In this document: positions 19,859 to 32,575 of the stretch, piece by piece
Position numbering within the stretch: position 1 is the stretch's first letter
Layout: each line of letters starts with the position of its first letter
Assembly (NCBI RefSeq): GCF_914767665.1
Contig: NC_059501.1
Span: forward strand, 48,236,798-48,300,797
Source: Harmonia axyridis
Taxonomy: Eukaryota; Arthropoda; Insecta; Coleoptera; Coccinellidae
DNA: 64,000 bases
Direction of reading: 5' to 3'
Position numbers and translations under genes: made by a program
The notes under the pieces: model-generated
The model's database searches: none
Told to the model about the DNA's origin: nothing
Seen by the model: only the letters and a program-made list of their open reading frames with translations

Positions 19859-22800
19859 ATGTTTGGTCTAGTTCATTTTCCCGACCAGACTTACGGAATA
19901 TATTCAATGAAAAATATTTCAAAGAAAAAAGGAGATAATAATGCCTGCATTGTAAAACATAGAGGTGCCAAATATGAAGCAGTACTGATAACAGAAAAAG
20001 GTGAGTTGTTTTTTTATATTATCACCCATAATTATTTTTTATCGATTGAAAATAAGTTGTTAGAATGAAATTTCTTTTTGAAAATCTCCAGGGATACATA
20101 TGAATTTTGCCACTATAATTGAATATAGAATATTCTTAATTGATCACAATACTGCAAAGTTCCATAACACCCCCTGTACCTCCTGTTTCGTAATCAGAAA
20201 TTTCGAAATGAAACTTATTGTTGATAAAATAAAATTAAATTTTTTCGAGTGCCTGTATCCGAATTGATCGCTCTATCATTTCATCACGATGTCTGTAGTT
20301 TTTGAATTCCGAGCCGGAAATGGTTTCAAAAGGTTCCACTCACTGTTGACAAATCTATCCTCAAATTCGATTCTGTCCGGCCGAACGTTTATACGATAAC
20401 TTCCGAACGAGAACTCGGTTGCTAAATTTAATTTAATTTTCTGAATGAACTCAATTTTCTAAGATAATTTTTGTGAGAAAATTTTTTCATAAATCGAACC
20501 AAAATATTTTTTACATATCTAAAGCGAAAAAAAATCAACAGAAATTGATGAAATGTTTGATGATTGTACTTATCTCTATACCTCACACGAAAGTAAAAAA
20601 GAATCGATAAATATCGAACAGTTCCTTCATTAAAGCCATCTAAATTTTTCTTTTGGTCCTCTAGCATAATTGAAAAAAAAAACTGGTAGGGCTATGATGG
20701 CCAAAAGTTTGAAATTGAGCTGTCGAAACAATTCAAATAGTAATGAAAATTTATCACAAAAATATTTCACTGTAATTCCAATGAATCTATGTTAGGGGTC
20801 GAACTCTCGACCTTGAGTTATTACCTGTGAATTATAAATTTGAACTCATCCAAGGATAATTCAATTTTGTTAGAAGACCGGAGGAGAATTTTGGATGGCT
20901 TTAATGAAGGAAGGTTTGATATTTTTCGATTCAGTTTTCATATTCGTGTAAAGTATGAAAACAAGACAATCGTGAAATATTTCATCAATTTCGGGTGAAT
21001 AATTTTTTCCTGTAAACATGCAACAATTATATTCCTTTCGATTTATAAAGATTTTTTTATTGAAATTCTTGGAAAATTGAGTTCATTCGGAAAATGAAAT
21101 TCAATTTGACAACCGAAAAAAAAAATTACGAACATTGCAGGTTTTCCGCCAGTTTGAAATTTTTTTTCAGGGTTCTTTACCTTTTTCGAATTTAGCACCA
21201 AAAAATAAGTTGGTGTGACCAGAAATCGTAACTTTAAAGGTTCATACTGATCATGTTCAATAAAATATTGCTCAGAAATTACGTTGAACCCTTTGTGTCT
21301 CAAGTTCGCTTTGAAAACGAGATATATGTTGTCTACCTTCGGCAGCACAGTGGTTTGGGAGACGGCTGTGATGCTGAAGGTACCGGGTTCGAATCCCGGC
21401 TAGGTCATGGATGTTATGGTATGATGAGGTTACATGTAAGAGTAGCTTCAAGCTAAATGTCGCCTTGTTGTATCTAATTGAAGAATAAAGTCGTTAAAAA
21501 AAAAAAATATGTCATAAGACAAAAATTATTCTCCCGGTGTCATCTACACGACCATATATGTTAATCCAGTTAATAATAAAACACCCTGTACATATAGAGC
21601 CAAACATTTCAATTGACTATATCGGCTGTCCCAAATTCGTTGTCTAGTGATGGGATCTCAGAAAACTTTTGAGCTAGCAAAAGATGAATGGCACATTTGC
21701 GGACTCGAACAGATAATAAATTCAACTGTTTTCAAGCTATAGAAGAAAATTGGAAATTGGCGTGAAATGAAAAGTACTACAGTCACTTTTTTGGTAAAAT
21801 CCATTGGTATAATTATTTCATTCTTATTGCTTACTTAGTCTAGAAGTTATAATACATAATTGTTGTTTATTAAAAACCACAAATGTTTCTAAAATAAATA
21901 AAATCGTTTTTTCAATTTTCGAAGATATATAATATGATAAATAAATTTCTTTAAAAACTACAAAAATCATAAAAAGTTTCAGTTTCACACGGCAAATCAA
22001 CCAAGGGCCTATTTATGATAATTTGTGAACTTCTGATAATTAAATTATTTGGTGGTCAGTAAGGTCTCCGGATTCAACATCGTTAAATTTTTTATTTCAT
22101 ATGAATAAAAAAAATTGAAAAAATTAATCAATTCAAACAAAAATGAATTTTCCCTTATGAATTGAACACAAAAGGAGAAAGGGATTCCGTTTTGGACATT
22201 AGGTATTCATCTTTTGAGAATTGAAGTTGAAAATATGCCATCCATTATATTCCTTTCTTAAGGTTGTAGTTGAGATTTTCTGAGTGACAAATAATATATT
22301 CATATCGAATCTATATTCATTTTCAGAGAAAAAAGAAGAACTGAGGGTACTTCAAGATGAAATGGTTGGACAGCTAAAATCAGTAAAGAAATCTGTAAGC
22401 GATAATAATTTCACTGATTCGAAAATTGGAGAAAAATATGTGGATATGGACAGACCATCTACTTCCTCCATCAACCATAAATATGTTTCCTCCGTTGTTA
22501 AAAAAGATGAAGAAAGTAGTGATGAAGCAATTCAAGGTAATTACTTTTTCTCGAAATATTTTCAATAACACGGTCATTTGACACGTATTTTCAACCTTAA
22601 ATCGTAATATTTCGGTCAGATTTTAGCTGAAATTCGGTAAAAAGGCAAAAAATATCGGAAATTAGGGTTTCCACTATTTTCAGAATCAAGCATTTGAATA
22701 TATAAGTTTAATAAAGTATCATTCTTTATGTCACCTGATTAATCATTTATTTCTTTCTATATGAAAAGTCAGTTAAACTTTCAATTTTATTGTGTTGATG

Positions 22801-25800
22801 AAATATAGCTTTCAAAAATTCAAAACGAATCGTTATTAATTAGCATTCATTAACTATAAAAATTCATAAAAATGAATCATTGAATCCAAAATGAGATTTC
22901 ACTCATTAATGAATAAATAAATAGGGATTGGTTTTGGTCATTATCCATCTTTTAAAAATCGAAGTTGAAAATATGCCATCCATTATTCCTAGATCCTATG
23001 GCTACAGGGCTACTATTCAATACCATCGAATTTTGCCCACCGGGTACAATTAAGTTTTTCTGAGTGACTGTTTGCAATAAAATATTTATATCCAATCCAT
23101 ATTAATTTTTAGAGCAAAGAGAAGAACAGAGGATTCTTCAAGATGAAACGCTCGAACAAAGAGAATCAGTAGAAAAATCTATAGGCAATAATCATTCCAC
23201 TGATTCAAAAATTGGAAAAAAATATGTGGATATGGAAAGACCATCTACTTCCTCCATCAACCATGAATATGTTTCCACCGTTGAGGGTAGAGATGAACAA
23301 AGTAGTGATGAAGCAATTCAAGGTACTTACTTTTTCTCGAAATATTTTCAATAACACGGTCATTTGACACGTATTTTCAACCTTAAATCGTAATATTTCG
23401 GTCAAATTTTCGCTGAAATTCGGTAAAAAGGCAAAAAATATCGGAAATTAGGGTTTCCACTATTTTCAGAATCAAGCATTTGAATATATAAGTTTAATAA
23501 AGTATCATTCTTTATGTCACCTGATTAATCATTTCTTTCTTTCTATATGAAAAGTCAGTTAAACTTTCAATTTTATTGTGTTTTGATGAAATATAGCTTT
23601 CAAAAACTCAAAACGAATCGTTATTAATTAGCATTCATTAACTATAAAAATTCATAAAAATGAATCATTGAATCCAAAATGAGATTTCACTCATTAATGA
23701 ATAAATAAATAGGGATTGGTTTTGGTCATTATCCATCTTTTAAAAATCGAAGTTGAAAATATGCCATCCATAATTCCTAGATCCTATGGCTACAGGGCTA
23801 CTATTCAATACCATCGAATTTTGCCCAACGGGTACAATTAAGTTTTTCTGAGTGACTGTTTGCAATAAAATATTTATATCCAATCCATATTCATTTTCAG
23901 AGCAAAGAGAAGAACAGAGGATTCTTCAAGAAGAAACGCTCGAACAAAGAGAATCAGTAGAAAAATCTATAGGCGATAATCATTCCACTGATTCAAAAAT
24001 TGGAAAAAAATATGTGGATATGGACAGACCATCTACTTCCTCCATCAACCATGAATATGTTTCCACCGTTGAGGGTAGAGATGAACAAAGTAGTGACGGA
24101 GCATTTCAAGGTACCTACTTACTTGTTCTTCACATATTTTTGATAACAAGATCATTTGAGTCTTATTTTCATCCTCAACTATTATATATGTATGTATATT
24201 ATAGCTCAATTCACGAACAACTTTAATTTTATAGTGACGCAGTGGCGTACCCAAGGGGGGGATAAGGGGGATATATTCCCCCAGGAGGAATATCCATTGT
24301 ATGTAACAACCTTATATAACACAATCTTATTATGAGTAAGCAAACTTCTTTGGAAAACTTCTTCAAAAGAAGGAAAATGCGAACAATTTTTTCTATATCC
24401 TCCCCAAGGCTTATGCCTGGGTACGCCTCTGTAGTGACCTGATAGCTAATAGCTATATCGAGGGCTGATATTGAATCTTTATTGATTTGCAGAGAAAATA
24501 ATTATAGAAGATATATTGCTTAATCCGCGGAGATCGCCAGAAAAATCTCTAGTCTATGAGGATTTCAATGATTTTTCAATTGGAACAGAATATGTGGAAA
24601 TTAACCGATCATCTACTTCTCTTATGAAGAACTTCGATGATACTGTTTTCTCCACTGTTTGTGGAGAGGAGGAAGACAGATATGCAGAATTTCAAGGTAC
24701 TTCATTTATAATAATCAACCTTCCTTGAATATCCCTGTATATTTATGTGTGATCATTGTTATCATGCCATTGAATTAAAACGGTATTATATTATGCTTCA
24801 GATAATAGTACCATGGAAGCTTCAGATATGAATGTTGACAAAAACAAACAGAGTATTATGCAACATCATGGAATACCAGTTCAAGTGGAACCTGAAGATG
24901 AGATAGAATTATCAGGTAGTTATACCCTTCTCAGAAAAAGCATATATTTTCGTGAGAGCAATATTAATTGATTAAATTAATACCCATATTCCTTGAAACT
25001 TGTTTCTACAATCTATACTGAAAAATGAAAAAATATATTTGTTCAGATATCGTTACTGTAAAACCTTCTTTCGAAATTTTTCGAATCTTTTGCTTATACA
25101 GGGTGTAACATGAGTGGTTGGCTATAGCCTAGTGGTGAGTGTAGGTTATCCAGGCTTTTTAGAGAAGTGGCTTGTTGTGTATCTTAAGACAGTTAGTAAT
25201 GTACAGGAAGATTAATGAAAATCGGCTTCAATTTCGGATAACCATTACTCGCAAATCAGCAGTCCGATTTTATTTGAATTTTGTGGGTTTGTTCACATCA
25301 AACAACCTTTCAGAGCGTTCAATGTTATTTTGATATTTCTAGGGCAATAATAAGATCTTTGAGATTTTTCCCTGAATCACCCTGTATCTCCGAAACTAAC
25401 AGTTGGGATACGCAACAAGCTACTTTTCTGAAAGGCCTGGATGACTTGCATTCACTACTAGGCGAAGGCCAACCATTCAAGATACACCCTGTATAGAACA
25501 GTAATTCCTAATAATGGGACCTGCAACATTTGCCCAATGTTCCATACCTCTTAGAGAAATTATTACTTGAGCTTTCCTGAAAGAAAATAAAAATATGGAT
25601 CTTCATAATATTTCTAAGGTTATGGTTGTTATGAAATCATAAAAAGTATATATTGTACCATTCGAAACAAGTCTGAAATTAAATTAGTTTCATTGTTAAT
25701 TATTGTCAATCGTTTATTTCATATGCAAATATTTAATTGGACGTTGGACTTCTAATAGGCCATCGCGGTGAATCACCCTGTATGTAAATAATAAAATATA

Positions 25801-28800
25801 ATAAATATTTATATACATTCTATACAGTGTGTGGATAACGTGAGAAATCAAATTAAGAGCTGTGTTATTGAATCTTATCAAGCAAAACGCTCTTTCAGGT
25901 GAATTCAAGTTTTTAATTAACCATCTTATGGTAACATTGCTCATGAAGACCATATTTCACAGAGTCACAGCATGATTTTTTTCTAATTATTAATCCAAAT
26001 ATTTTCTCTCCTTTATCAAACTTGCCTTAATGATGGTGTACACAATTGAAACCGTAGATAACAAATTTTTTCAAAAGATCACACATTTTCTGCAATTTAC
26101 CTAAATAATGGTGTGAAAGATTGTAATTAACGTAACTTATTGCACAACCTCATGTAAGTAGGTATAATAAAGCAGCTAAAAAATGGGGTAGTTATTTGAA
26201 AGAAAATATGACGTCAACCTGTAAAAATAAATGACGTCATGAGTGAAATCATAAGAAAACATTAAATAACTCACTTATTGATTTTGCCCCTTTTTTATCT
26301 ACACACTGTATATGTTCCCTAATTCGAGAAATATGAAACATCGCGCTGTCGCTTTCTTGTGAACCTAAATGTTTATAACTTCAAAGTTTTTCCTAAATTA
26401 TTATTATTATTTTCAGTTTATGGAGACAATTCTGATGATGATTCAGATTATAATTTATCTACTTATTCAGAAACGCAATCTGATAACTCACGAGATGGCA
26501 GTCGGAGCTCAACACCATGTTCCTTTCTATCTGAAATGGATCTGAATATTGAGGAGAAAACGCAACCGAATGAGTCCAATAATAATTCCCTCTCGAAAAG
26601 CATCCAAGTTCATTTATCTGCCTCGTTAAACGAACCAGGGTGCGATGATGAAAATATGATGGTAACTGAGTCCCGCGGAAGAAAAGGAGACAAGAAGGCA
26701 AATTTTTGTTTCTACTGCCATACGAAACAGCAAAAAATCTCACGACACCTAGAGAATAAACACAGCGGTGAGGAGGAGGTGAAAAAATTTATTATGTTAC
26801 CAAAAGGTAACGTAGAAAGGGCCAAGATTATTGGTCAGATAAGAAAAAGGGGAAATTTCCTTTTTAATACGAATGAGAATTTAAATGATGGTGAGCTGAT
26901 TGTGGCGCGACGGCCTAAAAGCAGCAGGAATAAAAGTGGTAGGGATTACAGTGCATGTGCAAACTGTAAGGGATTTTTCTCAAAAGCCACCCTTCGAGTG
27001 CATTTCAGATCCTGCACAGGCATTGATTCCGACATTAAAAGATTGCCAAATTTGCTAAGTAAAAAAATCACATCAAGAATACATCCTATGGCATCAATAA
27101 CTGTGAGAAATCATTTATTCCCACCGCTGAGGGAGGATGATGTATGTAGAGCAATCAGATATGATGAACTCATCATCATTTATGCTAACAAAATGGTGGA
27201 AAAATATAGAGAACCGAGACATTTCCAAATGATAAGGCAGAGATTACGATTAATTGGTAATTTCCTCATTAAAATGAAGGCACTGAGTAAGGAAATAAAT
27301 AATTTAGCCTCTATATATGACCCAAAATTTGTAGACATGGTTTTATCTGCTATAAATATGTGTGCCCGGTACACTGAAACTACGAACTGCTTCGAAGCTC
27401 CTTCGGTAGCGTTCAGTTTGGGCACACTGCTGAAGCAGATTGGCAATTTATTAATAACAGAGTGCATTAAAAACCACAAGGAAGAAATGCGAAAAAATGC
27501 TAAATATTTCTTGAAAGTTTTCGCTCAAGAAGTGAACATAAATGTAAACAGAACTGTTGCTGAAACTCAACTGAAAATGAGTAGAACAAAAACAGTTATG
27601 CTACCCACAATGGGCGACATAAAAAAACTCAGCGACTATTTGACCAAGAAGAGAAAAGACGCCCTTGAGAAATTGAAAATTTGCTTCTCGTCATTGGCCT
27701 GGATAGACTTAGCAGAGGCAACGCTAACGTCTATCCAGGTTTTCAATAGACGACGCGCTGGAGAAGTCGAGAGAATTAGCATTACCGAATTTGAAAAATA
27801 CGAAACGATTGAGAGAAGTAATAATGATCTATTTCAATCACTTTCAGAGAAATCAAAAGAAATTGCAAAAAAATATGTTCGATTCACTATAAGGGGCAAG
27901 TTGAATCGGACGGTTCCTGTTCTATTGGATACTCATTTATGTGAGTGCATCCAATTAATAATAAAAAACAGAACAAATATGAGGGTCCACAAGAGTAACC
28001 CTTATGTATTCGGTACACCAGGGTCGGATACAAAAAAGCATCCACATCTGAGTGCCTGCACTTTGATGAGGAAATTCTCTGAAGCTTGTGGTGCTGAGCA
28101 CCCGACAAGACTACGTGGCACCAATTTGAGGAAACATATAGCCACTACGTGTATTACTTTGAATCTTGAAAATCAAGACGTAGTGGATTTGTCGAACTTC
28201 ATGGGCCATTCGGAGAAGATACACAAGGGCATTTATCGTCAGCCCATTATAAGTAGGGACATTTTGGGCATTTCACAACTCCTGCAAACAGCTCAAGGAG
28301 AAAATGAAAATGCAAGCAGTGATGACTCCGAAAATGAGGTTGTCAATGATGAAGAACCAATTCCTACAAATGAAATCAATTCAACAGGAGGAACTCCAAA
28401 TCTTAGTGGGGGGAATAGGAGGAATTCCAGCAAAGGTGAGATACATAATTACATTTCATTCGAACTGCTAATTGTAATCAATTCACCAACCTCAAAATAG
28501 TTTTTTTTTCAAAAACATCTTGAAATTTCGACTTTACTAATGTCATTTCCCGAAGCAATTTTTTTTGGTACGGCCGTGAACGTAAAATAGTGATTTCATC
28601 ACTATATTTTATATTATAGTATTACCAATCGAAAACAAATCTACAGCTGAGCTCCAGCGAGGGCTCTCGTGAAGTATATTGAATTTTTCCACTCCAGATC
28701 TAAAATATAATATGAAAGAACTTGAATTTCAACAATTCATGTTCATTAGGACCAAGTGAATCACTACGGAGTGGAATAAATGTCTCTTAAAAAAATTCTC

Positions 28801-29158
28801 TTGATATATCATACGATTTATGTTTGAGAAAAAAAATTGCTTGTGTTGTTAGAGTAGAATCACTCTCGTCTTGAAAAGTTACTGAAACTTGTGTATTGTT
28901 TCAACTCTTTTTTCCATTTTTATAGCCCATACCCTATCTGGCACCCTCAAAAGAGTGAGGTGGACCCAAGAGGAGAAGGATGCTATTTTCCGTATTTTCG
29001 GAGAATATATGAATAGAAAAGCTCTACCTCCTTTGAAAGTGATACAAACAGTGATAAAAGAAACTCCTGTTCTTCAGAATCGCACGTCACCACAAATAAA
29101 GACATGGATTCACAATCAGCTGAAGGGCTCCAAGAAGAAACTTTCATTTTCAAACTGA
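19859..29158 (+). CDS. Multi-exon tyrosine-recombinase-like (Crypton-type) protein with zinc fingers and SANT-like C-terminus
   Basis: Coding exons 19859-20000, 22327-22536, 23113-23322, 23901-24110, 24493-24696, 24802-24915, 26417-28435 and 28926-29158, each with AG/GT borders and every junction in phase 1. They total 3342 nt, or 1113 residues, ending in TGA. Exon 1 (47 residues, with HFPDQTYGIYSMKNI and KYEAVLI) resembles a small N-terminal domain seen in arthropod BEN-type proteins. Exons 2-4 are a 70-residue tandem repeat. Exon 7 holds two zinc fingers and the recombinase-like domain. Exon 8 (VRWTQEEKDAIFRIF ... PVLQNRTSPQIKTWI) resembles a SANT/Myb helix bundle found after the same domain in other animal proteins. 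Host-like structure and an intact frame suggest a functional, possibly domesticated gene. Function unknown; a DNA-binding nuclear protein is the natural guess. Confidence 0.8.
21330..21508 (+). mobile_element. tRNA-derived SINE (intron 1)
   Basis: A tRNA-like head with B box GGTTCGAATCC, the same family as 15490-15650, and a poly(A) tail at 21497-21508. A short duplication ATATGT flanks it. It sits in the first coding-region intron of the recombinase-like gene, in the same orientation. Confidence 0.85.
22327..24110 (+). repeat. Tandem exon-intron duplication (three 210-nt exons)
   Basis: Three consecutive 210-nt, phase 1-1 exons, separated by 576- and 578-bp introns that are nearly identical to each other. 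The 5' half of exon 2 differs from exon 3 at many positions, while its 3' end and the following intron match almost perfectly. A recent unequal crossover inside the exon therefore expanded the array. Each unit encodes an acidic, Ser-rich 70-residue segment containing KYVDM and RPSTSSINH. Confidence 0.9.
24240..24431. mobile_element. hAT-type MITE (intron 4)
   Basis: A 192-bp element with ends CAGTGGCGTACCCA and TGGGTACGCCTCTG, a hAT-type terminus. An 8-bp duplication flanks it: TAGTGACG at 24232-24239 and TAGTGACC at 24432-24439, one mismatch. It lies in the intron before the fifth coding exon. Confidence 0.88.
25099..25491. mobile_element. MITE, TA-flanked, CAGGGTGTA ends (intron 6)
   Basis: A 393-bp element with inverted ends CAGGGTGTA and TACACCCTG between TA dinucleotides. 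It includes an internal CACCCTGTATC motif. Non-coding. Confidence 0.65.
25825..26308. mobile_element. MITE, TA-flanked, CAGTGTGTGGATAA ends (intron 6)
   Basis: A 484-bp element with inverted ends CAGTGTGTGGATAA and TTATCTACACACTG (13 of 14 matching) flanked by TA. Mariner-like non-autonomous type. It ends about 110 bp before the acceptor of the large recombinase exon. Confidence 0.75.
26417..28435 (+). CDS. Exon 7: zinc fingers and tyrosine-recombinase-like domain
   Basis: A 2019-nt exon, bounded by TTTCAG and GTGAGA, contributing residues from about 364. An acidic Ser-rich start is followed by a C2H2 finger (CFYC ... HLENKH, near residue 461) and a Cys2-His-Cys finger (CANC ... HFRSC, near 545). 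A long helical region leads to the catalytic-type motifs: NRRRAGE near residue 809 (box I Arg), TNLRKHIAT near 935 (box II, with Thr where the usual His stands), GHS at about 961, and IYRQ with Tyr at about 970. This order of Arg, Arg, His, Tyr matches tyrosine recombinases, and the sequence style matches Crypton-derived proteins. Activity cannot be judged from sequence alone. Confidence 0.78.
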
Positions 29159-31985
29159 ATATTTGTGATATTTTTAATTTATACATAGTCATTCGTTTTT
29201 ATTCATATTTATTTATTTTTTCATATATTTATTTACTTTTCAAGAAAGTTGTTTATGTTTCTTCATTTTCATTCATTTATTTTCATTTATATTTGTTCGT
29301 TTTATTTAGAGATTTATTTATGTTCCTTTGAAATTCATTTATTTGTATTCTTAAGATTTTTTCAAGATGGTGTTTCTTTCGAAACACTTCATTTACAATT
29401 GAAGTTTATTATTTTTCTTAATCAAAAACCAAAGAAAAACCGAATATTTTATTGTCACCATATTTTTATGCCTTCAACTGGAAATTCCTAACTAGATATT
29501 ACAGAAGAACTAGGTCGACTAGAAATTTGGAAATGGAGATTAGAATATTTATCATTCCTGGCTCTTTCGTACATATAGAGAAGATATTTAAATTTGAAAA
29601 GAATTATGATTCCCTTGACTTCCTCATTATTTAAAATACTTTACCCAATAATTTAACTTCACCTTATTTTTATGACCTTTAACTGGGAATACTCAAGTTC
29701 AATCAAGAAGTTACTGAGGAACTGGGTCGACTAGAAATTTGAAAATTGAGATTAGAATACTTTCTCAATCTAGGCTCTTTCGGTTATACAGAGGATCAAA
29801 AAAATGTTCATAACGGCGACCCCCCCCCAATTTAAAGGCTAGGATCGCCCTTGTCATAAATGCAATTTCTGTAACGAAACTACAATGAAATATATTTTCG
29901 AAAATAAAATAATCCTCATATTAAGACCAATTCTGTTCACAATTTTCATCACTATTCGAAACGTCCTATGACGATATTTCGAAAATTCTCAGCAGAGTTT
30001 TGAATAATTATATGACCCATATACAGTATTTGATTCCTTCATTCTAGTATTCACAGCCAAAATCTCATTCCACCAAATTTTTTTGCGTCGGAGTTATCGA
30101 GTTTTTTTCAGAGATGCTCGAATTGACAAATTGAAATATCTCAAAATCGGAAAATTTTGAGCACATGAGACGTCAAAATTAGCCTCATTCTAACCATGCT
30201 TCCTAAATCTGGAGTGAAATATAGGGTATTTCCTAATAAAAAACACAGGTTTTGTGCCTACCACCTGAGACACCCTGTATATAAGAATATATAGGGGGTG
30301 TCACACAAAAGCGGATTGGACGGTGACTATTGTTTTAAATTATATAGATACCCTATATTTTTTGGGGTATTTCAATTCCAGGAACATTCAGCATATTTTT
30401 ACATATTTTTTCACTCATTTTCCGTTCAACAGTTTTCCAAATATTTGTGATCTCGGCAAAATTCTATATTGTATGTATCAATCGCGTTATTTAAAATAGC
30501 GTATTAATTTGAATAATTTTACAGATTCTGGTCGTAGATTACGAATCTGGGACTCACGAAGTCTGTAATCCTGCTAGTTTTTCCGTAATAAAATTGTAAA
30601 TTTGGTTTAATGAGGGTAAGGTTATTCATAATAATGGATAGTTTTCTTGTATTTTCTTAATTGGTTCTCGTTGTAAATTATGAATTCCTGAAAAAAAATC
30701 TGTTTTCGTCAAAAACTAGGATTTATTAGTTTTGTTTACATCCGATGGAGGATATGATATTTCAAACGGAACAGCTGACAGAAACGATTGAAGCCGCCAT
30801 GGGGTGTAAATATGAATACAATCGTCGTTTTGACAAAGAAAAAAGGCTTGAAATATGATTAATTCACCATATCTAACGAAAAACAATTGGGAAATTACAA
30901 GCAAAATATCTATTATTAACCTTCATTAAGCCAACTTTACAATTTTATTTTGGAAAAACTAGCAGGATTATAGCATTTTCGTCACCCAGATTTCAGATAC
31001 GACATAACTCCGGACATATATTCATAGATTTTTCTTCAAACGACCTGACGAATGATCCTCTAGAGTTTTGTATCGAGGTTAGGAAATACCTTTTTCATCT
31101 GAACAGAACTAGGACAATTAAACATTCAGCAGGAAATTGAAACAAACGATGTTGAACAGATGTAGTTAAGAACCCATTTATTTTATTAGCATATTTTTAT
31201 GCGAAGAAATATAATACGGAGACGATCGAAAAATTCCGTGGAGTTCTTGACATAATACAGATTCCATATTAGGTATACTCATATCCACATTGCCTATGGT
31301 TCTATAAATATTTCATTGTCAAATTTTTAAGTATTAATTCTCGAATATAACATGAGCGAAAATATGAAACTGAATTTTCATTCAAAGCAATAAATATATT
31401 TACTCTTGGAAAAAAGGGTTACTTTCGAAATATGTAGTAACAAAAAATGCTATTCAAAGAAAGTGTTGAAAATGCCTGCCACCCACTTCTTCGCACAGCA
31501 TTTTTGTTGTTTTTGATATAGGTATATTATAATATCACATCTTTTTTCAAGAGTGAAAATATTAAAAGTTTTGAATGAAAATTCAGGCTTCATATTTCAG
31601 ATTATATTATAATCGATATTGACAACTTGAATTGAATTTGAATTTCATTGATAAAACAACAACTCTACTTACATATCCGGATTCAGAATCGATTGAGCAT
31701 TCAAAAGATATGAAAAAATATTGTGAAGTATATTTTACAAGAAAAAATTTCTACTTTCTAGAAAATCGGAAGTTCAAATGAGGAAACAAAGGCTGATAAA
31801 TTGTCTGTAGAACTTATTTTGAAAACCAGTCAAATTTGCAGAAAAAAATTTTTGAAAAAACTGTTTTTCCTCAATAAGTTTACTCGCCTTGGTTCGATAG
31901 TTTTTCCAATAACATATTTGAATAGTCTGTGGAATATACCATCATATTGATGGGACACGTTCCAATTTTGGTTGAAGGATAAGCA
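29159..31985. other. No gene recognised downstream of the recombinase-like gene
   Basis: AT-rich sequence with only short chance ORFs. Sub-repeats: two related ~100-bp stretches near 29450-29560 and 29640-29760 (both with AACTGG, GAACTAGGTCGACTAGAAATTTG-type wording), and transposon-end-like GGGTGTC/GACACCC motifs near 30268-30305. The 3' UTR of the gene probably lies in the first few hundred bases, but I see no clear polyadenylation site. Confidence 0.5.
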
Positions 31986-32575
31986 ACAAAATCCAGTGAT
32001 CTGCTTACGTGAAAAATGCGATAAGAGGAGGAATAGCATCGTCCATTTCATAAACCGACGTGGTGAAAACATTGATTTACAACATCTTTGATATTGCCGC
32101 TAATTGGAGAATTCGCTAGAAGTATTAAAGACATCTGGTGGCGGTCCCGAAATTCAACATTAAAAAGAGGTACATAAATATATCCCAATCATTTCTATGT
32201 CGACTCCGAGGTTAATTTTTTATTGTTCTCATTATGCGATCAGCTTGAAATTTGGCGAGGAGCTTAGCATTGCTATTTTATATCAATACCCAAAATCTCA
32301 ACTCCGTCAGTTCTGTGGTCACAGAGTTTCTATGGTTCTGATCAAGTGATCAACAAGATATTTTGCACGAAGCTTTATATGGTCATTCTACATCTGAATG
32401 CAAATTTCCCTCGCAAATGTGCCTGTGGTTTCGAAATTAAAAAAATACAAAATTTCGAACGGCCATATTTACGGAACCCCTATTCAGATTCTGCTTATTA
32501 AACGAACTCAACTGCGGCATTCGAGATCCGAACCTTCCCGGCAAATTTCGCGTACCTATATAAGTTCAAAAGTTA
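31830..32575. repeat. Inverted partner of 16.18-17.06 kb
   Basis: On the minus strand, 32570-32215 matches 16180-16530 and 32200-31990 matches 16860-17060, with a deletion between the two blocks. Both copies share a short open segment (ATTCC(C/T)CCTCTTATCG region). Here it continues minus-strand as an ORF to 31830, so a decayed coding segment is conceivable. No family recognised. Confidence 0.6.

Noticed and set aside
21345..21410. Possible tRNA gene
   Set aside because: Box B is present, but the cloverleaf is incomplete and the unit has a body, poly(A) tail and a sister copy with target duplications: it is a SINE.
31830..32072. Possible exon conserved between the two inverted repeat copies
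   Set aside because: The other copy at 17.0 kb does not keep the frame beyond a few codons, so coding function is not supported.
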